NCBI RefSeq assembly: GCF_041146395.1
Contig: NC_090989.1
Location: forward strand, 238,194,843 to 238,258,842
Reading direction: 5' to 3'
Length of the DNA stretch: 64,000 nt
DNA from: Eulemur rufifrons
Lineage: Eukaryota > Chordata > Mammalia > Primates > Lemuridae
The first letter of the stretch is position 1. Every line of letters starts with the position of its first letter. A program made the position numbers and the translations under genes. The notes under the pieces are model-generated. The model worked only from the letters and a program-made list of their open reading frames with translations. It ran no database searches and was not told the DNA's origin. Of this stretch, positions 27,481 through 39,342 are shown piece by piece.

Positions 27481-29779
27481 GGACGGGGTGGAGTGGTCAT
27501 ATTTTATTATAGAACATGTATATACATCACTCGTATAATTAATTTTAGCAAATCTTGTTTCGGAGTCTTTCTGTAAACATCTTATCTGCTCTATTCAATC
27601 ATTGGCCGATATGATGGTTATTTTATGAAATTTTCTCCACCTACACAGAATCCAAATTCTATTCACTTTCAGCAGCACCAACCATAGTACCAACTCACTT
27701 CTCAAAGCTCCCTAATCATTTAAATCCACATCCATATTCACCATGTAAAACAGAATTGAATTAGACATGGTCATAGAATTGTTATCTAAGTGTTTTATGT
27801 GCACAAGTTTTGTTCTTCTCGAAAAGATTTTGAGCATATTAAAAGTAAGAAACATGTACTCTTTTATATCCCCTAGCACAGTATTATTCAATATTTTGTA
27901 CTGGAAACCACAGAAAAAAATACGAATTACATTGAGATGCAGTATGGACAAGTATAATGCATTCTATATTTTCTATTCCATCCTATTTCATTTTCTTTTT
28001 TTAAAAAATGCTAGTTATGACCCACCAAATTGATTTTATGACCCTAAATTGATTTCCTTATGGGTTTTAACCCATAATTTGAAAAATACTTCTCTAGAAT
28101 TTACAGTACAATGTTGGGCACAGATTTAGGGGTCAATTAAAAAATAAAACCACTTGCTAATTGATCTGTTTAATCAGAATCTTACTTTCAGCCACACAGG
28201 CAGGAAGGCCTTTGAACTCTCAACTTACATTGCCTGGTATATTAGGAAGGTAGGAAAATTAAAGGAGGCAGAGCCATTTTCCCCAGCATCGTGGGTTTTG
28301 TCAGTCAAAGATCCAGTTCTCTATATCCCTAGTGTGGAGTGAGAAACAAAGCTCAAAATAGGAGGTGAAACACGTGGCTTATGGTCATGAGTCAAATCTT
28401 CACGGCATTTCTTTTGTATTGCTTGAAGTGTTTGGTGAAGAACAGAGTCAAATGTCAAATGTAGATGATGTGGGCATTATCAGTTATTCTGAATTCTGCA
28501 CAATTTCTCCTGTTTTATGAGTTTATAATAACAATATCTGGAGCTTGAGGAACACAAAAAGGAAATGATTAATTCTTCAGGGGTTGGGTATGGATGTGGG
28601 GACTGCAGAACAAGAGTGATGGGTGGTTTTGGAAGACTTCACAGAACAAGTAAGTGAGGAACTGGTGACTAGTGATGACAAAGAAACAAAAAGGAACTCA
28701 GAAAGAGCAGGGCTCAGAAGTTTGAGGAGGAAGATAATGCATTTGGCTTTACACAAGCCAGAGTTCATTTAAAGGAAACCATTTTGAGAAGTTTTTATAA
28801 AATCAATGGAAAATAGAATACACTGAAAATTATATAATCTGGTGTGAAATTGTGCTAGAGTAAATTATTTTATACACTATCCTCATGAAATTACTTATGA
28901 ACCTGATTCAAGTTGGCTAGAATAAGACTACTGCCACAAATATTAAAGATTGGCTCCAGGAATGTAAATATTAGCAATGATAAATGGCAATGTATTAGAT
29001 ATAGGGAGTTATCTAAAGGCATGGTTGGTACAAAGGCTACCCTTGTTTAAAAGCATTATTAATGAGCTAGAAGAGGAATTTAACAGATGATACATAAGAA
29101 AGATTAGAAGAATAACACAAATGGATAGATGGGAATACATTTAAATTGTGTTTGGAAGATGACTATATTTGTGGGTAATTAATAAAAACACAGATATTCA
29201 ATGACTAGGGGAAAAATATAGAAAACTTCAAGAACAAAATAGGTATAGGATGCAAATAGGCACCAAATTAAATTTATTTTACAATAAGATATAACGAAAC
29301 TTAGATTAATGCATTACAAAGAGGTAATTTGTCCAAAACAGTGCAGTAACAGTTTTCCCCCCACAACCCTTGGGAGTCTTAGTCTAATATAATGCAGAAC
29401 ATTAGTAATAATTCGTGCAGGATATGGAATAACAGGCGACAAAAAACCTGGTCAGTCAGGCTGATTAGTAGTTTTTATGTCTTTGAAAACTCATATAAAA
29501 GACACTATTTGACATCATAACTGTGCAGATCTGAAAATAAAATAAAATAAAATTGAATTTTGAGAACTATGGCTCTTACTTTTCTTCCAGCATTTTGGGT
29601 AGCTGTATGCATCTGGTGAAATGTTGCTAAAGATGAGAGATATTGTGAAAGTAAATTTTCCTCTGAACATGTACGAGGGGAATTATTTCTAGAAGTACTT
29701 TAAAGAAATCTGTTTTGTTTAAAATTAATCTAGGGGTATAAACTAAATGGATAGACTTTTTCCCCATCTTTGCTCTATT
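27481..29779. other. AT-rich, no gene seen
   Basis: No gene recognised. A short (AAAAT)n run lies at 29534-29553. Parts of 28560-28790 may be a further L2 remnant, but I cannot support it firmly. Confidence 0.4.
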
Positions 29780-30345
29780 TTTCTTTTTATGCATATCTTT
29801 TTCTGATTACAAAGTAGTATTTATTGTAAAAAATGATAAAATAAGAAAGCACAAATAAGTAATTTAAATTATTCATAATATCCATAATATCATCATTTAG
29901 GGCCACCCAGAGTTAACCTTTTAGTGTTTATTCATCTAATCTATTTTCTGTGCCCATAGAAACAAAATAAAATTGGGAACACATTTCAAATATTGTTTGG
30001 TAGGCTTCTTTTTCATTTGATAATAAATGATGAAAAATGTCTATGCTGCTAAATTGTCTTCTATAACATGATTTTAGTGGCTACATAGTGTTTTATCACA
30101 TGAATGTGCCATATTTTATTTAATAGCATTTTATTTTGCATGTGAGTTGCCTATGACTTTTAGCTGTTGTAAATAACAATGATGAACATCCTTTCACATA
30201 AACCTTTGTTCACTTGATTTATTATAATCTAAATGATATAATATAATTTGTAGGACTGAAATTGTTGGATTAAAGAGTATTAATGCTTTTTATAGCATTG
30301 AATATGTATTTCCAATATTCCTTCCATAAAAGTTGTACCAGGGCA
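29780..30345 (-). mobile_element. Old L1 3' end fragment
   Basis: Antisense old L1 3' end: 'GTTGTAAATAACAATGATGA', 'ACATCCTTTCACATAAACCT', 'GGACTGAAATTGTTGGATTA' and 'CCATAAAAGTTGTACCAG' are in the usual order. Confidence 0.65.
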
Positions 30346-30889
30346 TGAAGTGCATATTTACTCCTCCCTTGACTGGATGGTTACTCAGCAAGGGTAAGTT
30401 TACACACAAATAACATAATAATAATGTCTTTTATGTGTTTAGTATTTATCTTTTTCCAAAGTATTTTCTAATTTGGTTCCAACAAAAACTCACACAAAGT
30501 ATATCATACATCATGGCTAATCCTGGAAGGCTAGTTAATGTTTTCATAGGGAATACAATAAATAAATGAAAGAAATTTCCATATTTGACATACCTAAAAA
30601 CAATCTATGCATCTGAGCCAGAGACATGTAATAACAGGGCTACAAATGTGAGATACAGTGAAGCTCAAGAAGTCAGGCTAAGAGAAATCAAGGGTCTGGT
30701 TTAGGGAGTGGATTGATGGGTCAGGCCACTGGCGCATACACAGCAACGGTCAAGGTGATACAGGAAAACATAACCCAGGCAGTTAAGTAGAAATCAGAAT
30801 ATGTGGGGGAAATAAACAGAAAGCATAGTACAGGATGACAGATTGAACTGGACATTTCAGAACCAGATCCTGAAGAAACCAAGAAAAAG

Positions 30890-31115
30890 AAAGGATTCTG
30901 GAATTGGAAAGTCTAGGTTGGAGTCCTTACTTGGCTCTTTACTTGTTAAGTGACCTTGGCTTTCTGTAAGCCTAATCTTTCTCATCTGCCAAATAGGCAC
31001 AATAATAACAATAATAATATAAACTGCAAATATCACTCTGAGGATTAAAGGAGATAATGCTTTTGGTGATACTTTGTACATTTTAAATCACTATAGAAAG
31101 GTTAGTTATTATTGG
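30890..31115 (+). repeat. MIR SINE
   Basis: Sense MIR: 'CTAGGTTGGAGTCCTTACTT' (B-box region), 'TAAGTGACCTTGGCTTTCTG', 'CTTTCTCATCTGCCAAATAG', 'GGATTAAAGGAGATAATGC'. Confidence 0.75.
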
Positions 31116-31250
31116 GGTGAAGGAAAATGCAGTGAGGTGATGAGCAGGTAAAAAAATCTGGGATGTCATAGAGAAAAGTTAGGAGATTCACAAGTTAGGA
31201 TATAAAGAACTTCAGAAAGGCAAGGAGAAGTTTGTATGTGATAATTTCTA

Positions 31251-31542
31251 CTTTTTTTTTTTGAGATGGGATCTCACTCTGTCACTCTGGCTAGAATGTA
31301 GTGGCATCATCATAGCTCACTGCAACCTCCAACTCCTCAGCTCAAGCAATCCTCCTGCCTCAGAGTCCCAAGTAGATGGGACTACAGGTGTGTGCCACCA
31401 TGCTGGGCTAATTTTTCTGCTTTTTGTAGAGACAGAGTTTCACTCTCGCTTAGGCTAGTCTTGAACTTCTGGCCTAAAGTGATTCCCCTGCCTTGGCCTC
31501 CCGAAGTGCTAGGATTACAGGTGTGAGCCACCATGCCCAACC
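31251..31542 (-). mobile_element. Alu element, dimeric, older type
   Basis: Poly-T start, then both arms in reverse ('AGCTCACTGCAACCTCCAAC', 'CCCGAAGTGCTAGGATTACA', 'GTGAGCCACCATGCCCAACC'). It forms an inverted pair with the sense Alu 165 bp downstream. Confidence 0.92.
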
Positions 31543-31693
31543 TACATTTTTATTTTTTAAATAATGTCTATAAATTGTATTACTTCCTGATTACGGAAGT
31601 CCTACATTTAGGAAATACAGAAAACGCACAAAGAAGAAATTAAAACCCCTTCACTTTCACCACCCAGTGAGAACTGTATTAAATGCTTAGTCA

Positions 31694-32049
<356 letters not shown>

Positions 32050-32145
32050 AAATTCCAATTCTGTCCTTTACTAACAATGTGACCTTGGGTAAATTACATA
32101 GCCTCTTTTTCCTCATATGTAAAAGGGAGACAATGCTAGTAATAC
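32050..32145 (+). repeat. MIR SINE split by the Alu
   Basis: 'ACAATGTGACCTTGGGTAAA' and 'TTTTTCCTCATATGTAAAAG' are the MIR core in sense. Its 5' portion lies before the Alu (about 31680-31706). Confidence 0.7.
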
Positions 32146-32149
32146 TAGT

Positions 32150-32350
32150 AAAAATGGTTCACATTTATCGCATACTCTCATTGCCACTTCTGCAAACAGT
32201 GCTTCACAGGGATTGATGCCTTTAATACTTCCATCAACCCTAGGAAGTAGGTTCTATAATTATCCCCATTTTACAGAAGAGAAAGCCTCAGTTTAGGAAG
32301 GTTCAGTAATTAGCCTGAAGTTATACCACTAGTAGGATCGTCAGTAAACA
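32150..32350 (-). repeat. MIR SINE, opposite orientation
   Basis: 'ATTATCCCCATTTTACAGAA' and 'AATACTTCCATCAACCCTAG' are the reversed MIR core. Together with the preceding sense MIR this makes an old head-to-head pair. Confidence 0.75.
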
Positions 32351-32649
32351 AAATGGAAGCATAATTATTTGACATTAACAATCATGTGCAACCAAGGTGC
32401 ATGTACAGGACACAAGTATGGAAATATACATAACCATTTGGTGTCAGAGCTAAGAAAAGTTTTAGGAAGGGTGCAAAGAGTAGACTTAAGAAAATGTGAT
32501 CTGTAAACAATGCCACAGTCTTCCCTGATGATCTAAAGTATACTAAATACATAGCAGGTGTGCAGGGAATACCCCTTCTACACATAATAAAAATCACTAT
32601 TTGAAAGCAACACAGTTTTCCAGGGACTTGCAGTCCTAGAACCCTTCCA

Positions 32650-33150
32650 TATTAGTCAGGATGCTCCAAAGAAACAGAACCAATAGGAGATGGTCTCTCT
32701 GTCTGTCTATATATCTGGTTTATGAGATTATGAAGGCTGAGAAGTCTCATGACCTACCTCTGCAAGTTGGAAACCCGGTAAAGACAGTGGTGTAATTTGA
32801 AGGCCTGAGAGCTGGAGAGCTGACGGTGTAGACTCCAGTCTAAATCTGAAGCTCTGAGAACACCAAGGGCAGAAGATCAATGTTCCAGCTCAAGCAGTCA
32901 GGTGGAGAGCCAATGAATCTCTGCTTTCTCCACATTTTTGTTCTATTCAGGCCCTCAAGGGATTAGACGATGCCGACCCACTTCAGGAAGGACAGTCAAT
33001 CTGCTTTGTTCAGTCTACCAATTTCAATGTGAACCTATTCTAGAAACACCCTCACAGACACACCCCAAAATTATGTTTAGCCAGATATCTGGGCATCTGG
33101 TGATCTGATCAAGTTGACAGAGAAAATTGTTGACACCTCTCCAACAGAGT
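32650..33150. repeat. Interspersed repeat, LTR-like, family uncertain
   Basis: Opens with 'AGTCAGGATGCTCCAAAGAA' and 'ACAGAACCAATAGGAGATGG' and closes with 'ACCCTCACAGACACACCCCA', 'GCCAGATATCTGGGCATCTG' and 'CAAGTTGACAG'. I recognise this pattern as a widespread mammalian interspersed repeat, but I cannot name the family with confidence. Confidence 0.55.
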
Positions 33151-33254
33151 GAGCCAGAGAGCCACTTCTCAAATGACTAGAATTGAAGCATGAGCTAAAA
33201 CTTGTTTGCCTTCCTGGTGAAAATACTATGCATTAAACATTTCAACTTACTAGG

Positions 33255-33355
33255 GCAAGGATAGGCAAATGTTTACTGTAAAGGGCCAGATAATGGGTCT
33301 TAATAGGGCTTCATTCAGGTCTCTTCTACTTCACAGGTTGTAAATCAACTCTTCC
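33255..33355. mobile_element. hAT-type DNA transposon fragment
   Basis: 'GGCAAATGTTTACTGTAAAG' followed by 'GGCCAGATAATGGGTCTTAA' matches the edge of a common mammalian hAT-type element. Only one end is visible. Confidence 0.4.
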
Positions 33356-33689
33356 ATCAAGCTGATTATTCTGCTGTGTTTCTTACAGATATTATCTTGT
33401 ACTTTGTTATGTAGATGGTGCCCTTCCTTCCTCTCTACAGCTAATGTATATCAAGGGTGTTCCCTATTATCATAGTCCTTTAGTGACTTCTATGTGATTC
33501 TGGGGGTGAAGCAGGGGTTGAATGCCATTTAACACTTGTGCTTAATGTATTTCTCTGGAATCTGAAGAATGTTTTTAAGTTTGAAGCTGGGTGCACTACC
33601 AGCAGTCTGTCCAGGTATCCCCTGTATCTTCTTCTTCATAGTCTTCCTTCAACCCCTGCTTGAAGAAACCACCTGATTCCCAGTGGGTG

Positions 33690-33838
33690 GTTAAATTTAG
33701 ATCCAGGCTAATCAGGCAAAGCACAGGATTAGGAGTTGAAACATGATTTCTCATCTCAAATCTGTTGCAAATGACCTAGGGCAAGTCACAATCTCTCTAG
33801 GCCAGGTTCCTCATCTGTATTAAGAGGTTTGGTCTAGA
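33690..33838 (+). repeat. MIR-type SINE
   Basis: 'AAATGACCTAGGGCAAGTCA' and 'GGTTCCTCATCTGTATTAAG' followed by 'TTTGGTCTAGA' fit a MIR-family member (possibly MIR3). Confidence 0.6.
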
Positions 33839-34296
33839 CTGATGGTTTTCAAACCAAGATCCCATGTAACACGGGCCCTTTATGAGTGTGACTGGGGTTT
33901 TTAGACATGGAAATGGGGTAATGGCCTGGCTTTTCCCAACTCTCAAAAAACAAGATATTGAACAGACATTTCTTCTTCAATTTAAGGCTCTTTGCCCATA
34001 AATTTTTCTTAAGTCTTTTTTTTAATATATATATATAAATATATATATAATGGCTATTTGGACTAGCAGATGAAAAACACATATGAAAAAGTAGATGATT
34101 CTCATTTGAAATACTTGGAAACAACCGATTATTTCAGTTTTGAGAATATGTGTGCTCATGGTAGTGATTTTATATTGTACACATATAGTATTATGTTTAA
34201 ATAAAACTGTTCCCAGTTCACATGGTATTAAAATATATAAATATTTTTGGTATTCTGAAAAGGTGCTTCCCGTGTGAGCAAGTTTGAGAACCACTG
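33839..34296. mobile_element. Nonautonomous hAT (Charlie-type) element
   Basis: The ends are inverted repeats: left 'CTGATGGTTTTCAAACC' (33839-33855) and right 'GTTTGAGAACCACTG' (34282-34296). CAGTGGTTCTCAAAC is the typical hAT-Charlie terminus. The interior is AT-rich with a (TA)n tract at 34024-34050 and no transposase coding potential. The family name is undetermined. Confidence 0.6.
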
Positions 34297-34317
34297 TTCA
34301 TATGTGTTTGTGGTTTG

Positions 34318-34471
34318 GATTTCATATTGCATACTTACAATATAGCTATATTTTCTTATGGCAAAATTGTTCTCAATTCATATGAAATTAAATATATCAG
34401 CGTCACAATATATTGCAAAGAGTACCATGAATTTCCAGGTGCTTTCCATCTGGACAAGTTTGAGGATGATG
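34318..34471. repeat. Diverged tandem partial copy of the hAT element's right half
   Basis: Resembles 34166-34296 along its whole length: GATTTCATATTGCATAC against GATTTTATATTGTACAC, 'TTGTTCTCAATTCATATG' against 'CTGTTCCCAGTTCACATGG', 'AATTAAATATAT' against 'ATTAAAATATAT', and 'AGGTGCTTTCCATCTGGACA' against 'AGGTGCTTCCCGTGTGAGCA'. It lacks a clean terminal repeat. Confidence 0.65.
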
Positions 34472-35639
34472 AGAGATATTCTATAAGGTTTCTCCGAGGT
34501 TTTATTGAAATTCTTCATTTTTAAAAGTATCTCCTTAAGTTGTTCCTTCTGCTCACCACCCTCCCTTGCCATTTTTTTTTGTAACCAAACATCAGCTTCT
34601 TTAGTATCCTGCCATTATCTGTTCCCTACACATCCCACCCGGGAGGGGGGGTCCTTTTGCTATGAACATAGCACCAATGGGAAGGGATGGCTGTTTTCCA
34701 GAATCTCACTGCTGTTATACCATTCTGCCATTTAGCTCTTGGCTTAAGATTTACAGTTTGATTGAAGATCCCAAACAATGTGTCAGTCTAACTTTTAGGC
34801 ATACGTGTTGAAATTCAACCCATAATGGGATTATTTTTCTTTTGAGGTCTAAATGGGTGACCAGGCTGGAGACCTATCTCTGCCTTATGATTTTTGACAG
34901 CAGTTGGAGACTACCTTGTTGTGGTGGTTTTGTACCTTATTAGTTTAGCTAGGTTGGAACTATTTTCCCCTGAATCTCCTTGCCTGTGTGTCCTGGGTGA
35001 GAGTTTGGGGACAAGACAGATTTGCGTAAGATTTGGAAGACAGCTATTACATTCCCAAGGCTAGTGCTGGACACTGGGAGCTACTGCAGCTTGTGCATGT
35101 TGTTGCTGATCTGTTGATTCCCATTTGTCCTCTCAGGTTCCAGTTTGTCCTCCTTCTTCCCTGTGTTGCATCTACTATATCTTCCCGACCACCACTGGTC
35201 CAGTTTGAGAACCAATGTTCAGTCACTGACATGACTTTAGGCAGGTACAGAGGCAACATCGTTCCATAGATTCATCAGCTCCCACAATTGTGTAAGGTCT
35301 AATTCCTGCAGTAATTTCCTCATTCCATAGTGATTCTGCTTCCCTGATGGAATTCTATGTGGTACACGTGCCAATGGCACTGTCTTGCTTTTTCAGCTTT
35401 GCTTTACCATGAAGAGGTGTGGCATGAAGGAAGGAACACATATATGCCTTTTCTTTCCCCAGAGCAGACCGACAGAAGCATGCATTGGACCCCACTTCTC
35501 TGAAGAGCACTGCTGGCTGATATGACTCAGAGAAACACTCTTTGAAGGACACATGGATTGGATGAAATGGATAAAAAGTTGAAAAGAAAACTTGTCAACT
35601 AAAAAGATCATCTCCTCTTTGGCTTCAAAGTCATGGCTC
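34472..35639. other. Unassigned, no gene seen
   Basis: No gene recognised. The GC content is somewhat higher than nearby and short open frames overlap on both strands (35033-35269, 35355-35647). It may be an old repeat I cannot name. Confidence 0.35.
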
Positions 35640-36190
35640 ACCTCCACTTATTTTCAAAATGTTACTTCAGTCTGGTTTTATAATTTCTATGGTCCTTTAC
35701 ATCTCAGAAACTCAGCAGGGTTTTCTATTTAGAGTGTCTCACAAGGTGCGAAGCATGCTGAACTCTCATCTAGACTCTCTGGGGAAGAATTTGCTTCCAA
35801 GCTCATTGAAGTTGTTGCAGTATTCAGTTCCTTGTGACTGTAGGACGGAAGTCCCTTGTTTCTTCCTGGCTGCTGGCTGGGGGTCAAGTTCAGGTCCTAG
35901 GGGCATCTCCTTCCTCTGATCCTTGCACAGGGTCTCCTCCATCTTCAAAGCTAGCAATGGCACATGTCAAATCCTTCAGCTTTGGGTTTCTCTGATTTCT
36001 CCTTCTGCTACTCTTCAGAAAGCTCTACTTTTTTTTTTGGTAATGGAAAAACTCTGCTTTTAAAAGACTCATGTAATTAATCAGGATTTTCATTTGCAAA
36101 ATTCTTATACGATAGTACCTGGATTAGTGTTTGGATAACCAGGGACAGGAATCTCGGTGGGCCATCTTTAGAATTCTGCCAACCACGATT
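35640..36190 (-). repeat. LTR-like relic, copy 1
   Basis: Blocks such as 'TTCAGTTCCTTGTGACTGTA', 'CTCCTCCATCTTCAAAGCTA', 'GCTTTTAAAAGACTCATGTA' and 'CATCTTTAGAATTCTGCCAA' occur in the antisense order of an old mammalian LTR-type repeat. A related copy lies at 41850-42255. No internal retroviral coding sequence is present. Confidence 0.5.
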
Positions 36191-38094
36191 GTCCTCCAGA
36201 ATCAAGCCTGATTGTACAGAAATGAAATGGAGACCCTTGAGAAATTTCAGTAGTAATTTTGGATAGAATTAAAGGACCTCAAACTAAAGTCTGTCTTCTA
36301 GTAGGTAATGTTACAGCAAAGCTCCAGAGTAAATCACTAACCATAACAAATATAGAAGAGTTAACCTTCTAATTATTTTTATGCGAACACAGGATACTTC
36401 ACAATAATTCATAAGTGAATTTCACTTAGAAATAACAATTTGATAAAAGTATAAAATGTCTAAACCTCCAAACATTGAGATACCCCTAACCACTGATAGG
36501 GGTTTTATTTATTTAATTTTGTTGTTAAATCTTAAACTGGGGATAATTTTCATAATCAAGTTACTTCTCTTACCCTTTTAATACTAATTTGTGGGTTGAA
36601 AATACTGATATTTAAATATGTGAATTACATACACACATGTGCACTTTTATCTGATTCTGCTTAAAAGCTACAATCTTCCACGGCTGACTCCCACTTTATT
36701 ATTTGGAACTCAATCACTGTAGGAACACGGATAAGTTCAAAGATACAACAGGATTCTGAAGCCAAAATACACTAATTTCATCCTACTGAAGGGAGACAGT
36801 TGTGTCCCACTGAGATGATGGAGTTCAGGCTATAAGGAAAGTTCAGGCAGGCGGGCTGTAGCATCTCCCTGCTCTGTAGTATGCAGCTTTTATCTGGCGC
36901 TCCCTGGAGCTGGGAATTTACCACAAACACTGCCTTGGGGAACAGCGTTAGCAGCTGAGAAACTGCAGAAACAAGCTGCTTCTCAGCGACTCCCAGATAC
37001 TATCAGAATGCAAGAAAATAATTAAAATCCTAATTAAGTAGTTTCTCATCTGGCTCATTTGAAGATGCTCCAAAATGGTCAGATTTAAGGCACGGTAAAC
37101 AGCTGAAGTGTTAAATTTGCTTGGTAGTTAAAACCTTTGTTAGGGGTCAGGTTTACATAAGGAATGTAAGATGGAGAGTTGAGACACTATCTGCACAATT
37201 CAAAGGCAAAACAATTTTGTTTGTGTTATTTGTATCTTTCAAGTGAAAACTTGTTTTCCTTTTACTTTTTGTTTGCACCAATACTGATTTCTTTTTGTTT
37301 TTAGCATAGTATTGTGTGAGGAATAACTTTCATATTCAGTAAATGACATGGAGAATATGGGAGATAGGTTGAAAAAAATCCAAAGAATATGATGAGATTT
37401 CAAATAATAAATTTGTCAAAATGTTTCTAATTTTGGCATTTTTACTCATAAAATTATACAGTTATATATATTTTACTACTTTGTATTAGTTTAATGCTAA
37501 ATAGCTGAAATAACAAAATACATAAAATCTATTTACGTTTATAAATGAAATTTAATCTTGGTTTTGTATTTTGGAGGATGATTTTCTTCTGGCTACCTTC
37601 TCCCAGTTTTACTTTACTTCTCCTCATGTATGGATCCAATAAGAAACAAACATCACTGTGTTTTCCAGAGATGTCATTTTTTAGGAGACATCTGTTAAAA
37701 TTATATCACAACAATGCATCCAGCAAGTCTAAACATACTAAACCGTAACCTTTGAGCTCTGTGTGGGGGCGTGTGCGCACATATTATAGAGATTACTCAG
37801 TAATGATTTGTTATGTTATTATTCTATTATTTTGAAATTGCTATTTAGAGGTGACATGCATATACCAATATTTAGATGTTTAAGTATTATTGTCATAATT
37901 AATGTTAGCTCCCAGCAGATTTTTAAATAGGAATATCTCCTGTGATTCCCACCCTTTTCAGAACTCAGACCCACCCTTTTGCTGGTTTTGGTGCTGCCAA
38001 ACCTTACTTCTGGGACTCTTTTCATTGCTTCCTTTCCTCTGCTTCTTCCTCCCACTCTTCCTCTCTTATCCAAAACTTTCCGTGGGAGAAAAGT
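36191..38094. other. Non-repetitive stretch, no gene seen
   Basis: No gene recognised. The part at about 36640-37160 is less AT-rich and free of repeats I can identify, with homeodomain-like TAATTA (37019-37039) and RUNX-like ACCACAAAC (36920-36928) words. That is suggestive of a regulatory element, not proof of one. Confidence 0.35.
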
Positions 38095-38505
38095 GTAGGG
38101 CTTAAAAGTGTGGACTTTGGGCCAGGCATGGTGGCAAAGAACGTAATCCTAGCACTTTGGAAGGCTGTGGCAGGAGGATCACTTGAGCCCGGGAGTTTGA
38201 GGTTGCCGTGAACTATGATAATGCCACTGCACTCTAGCCCAGTGACAAAGAGTGAGATCCCATCTCAAAAAAAAAAAAAAAGTGGACTTAGGAACTGGAC
38301 TGCCTGGTTTGAATCCCAGCTGTGCCACTTACATGCTGTATGATATTGGGTTAGTCATTTAATCTTGCACCTGTTTCCTCAACTGGAAAATGGGGATAAT
38401 ATTAGCATTACCTTATAGGATTATTGTGAGCAGTGAATGAGTTTAACACATAGAATGCACTTTATAGTGGTTAGCTAATATTATTTCCATTAGATTATTA
38501 TTTCT
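38095..38505 (+). repeat. MIR SINE split by a free Alu monomer
   Basis: The start of MIR (about 38095-38117) and its body from about 38278 ('CTGCCTGGTTTGAATCCCAG', 'CTGTGCCACTTACATGCTGT', 'CAACTGGAAAATGGGGATAA') are separated by the Alu monomer. The tRNA-like B-box region is readable. Confidence 0.8.
38118..38277 (+). mobile_element. Free Alu monomer (FLAM-like)
   Basis: A single Alu arm, not a dimer: 'GGCCAGGCATGGTGGC', 'CACTTGAGCCCGGGAGTTTG', 'AGGTTGCCGTGAACTATGAT', 'GCCACTGCACTCTAGCCC', then an A tail. The flanks AAAAGTGTGGACTT (38104-38117) and AAAAGTGGACTTA (after the tail) are an imperfect target duplication. The organisation matches a free left monomer, the precursor form of dimeric Alu. 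Confidence 0.8.
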
Positions 38506-38880
38506 TGAACTCTGGTGTACATTAAACAAAACCTCCTACTTCCTTTGCCTTGTCATCTCTTTCATCTCCTGGCCGCAGCTAAAGCTTAGATTTTTTTTCT
38601 GAGGACAACTCAAACAACTCAAGTGAAGCTGGCTCTTTCTTTCAAGTCTAGCTTACCTCCGTCACTTCCCATCTAGTACTCTTGCACTATAAGCAAAAAC
38701 TCCTCCTCTTTTGAAGCCTCGATCAGTGTTTGCTTTCATCTACCTCCCTTCTACTCAGGTTTCCACATTTATTGAGACTTCGACACCTGGTTTATGGTTT
38801 TTCTCTCTTCTGTAAGCCAGTATACTGGCTCATTTCAGTGTGCATGTGGAAGACTCATCCAACACGCCGGCTTCCCAGCA

Positions 38881-39342
38881 CAGTTATCCCCCCTCATCTG
38901 TGGTTTCACTTTCTGTACTTTAGTTACCCATGGTCTACTGTGGTCCATAAATATTAAATGGAAAATTCTAGAAGTAATTCATAAGTTTTAAATTGCACAC
39001 CGTTCTGAGTGGCATGATGAAATCTCACGCCATCCTGCTCAGTGCCTCCTGGGATGTGAATTATCTTTTGGTCCAGAGTATCCATGCTGTACACGCTCCT
39101 TGCCCCTTAGACACTTAGTAGCCATCTTGGTTATCAGATCGAGTGTCTCAGTATATTGTTCTCTTTTATTATTTGTTATTTTTGTTAACCTCTTACTGTA
39201 TCTAATTTGCAAATTAAACTTTATCATAGGTATGCATGTATAGGAAAAAACATACTATACACAGAGTTTGGTACTATCCTCAGTTTTAGGCATCCACTGG
39301 GGGTCTAGGAACATATCCTTCTGGGATACAAAGGGACTAATA
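38881..39342 (+). mobile_element. Tigger-family internal-deletion derivative
   Basis: Left end 'CAGTTATCCCCCCTCATCTG' and right end 'AAAGGGACTAATA' are inverted relatives. Between them lie Tigger non-coding arms: 'TATTAAATGGAAAATTCTAG', 'GGTTATCAGATCGAGTGTCT', 'AAACTTTATCATAGGTATGC'. The transposase is missing, so this is a MITE-like short form, closest to Tigger3/4-type elements by memory. Confidence 0.7.
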
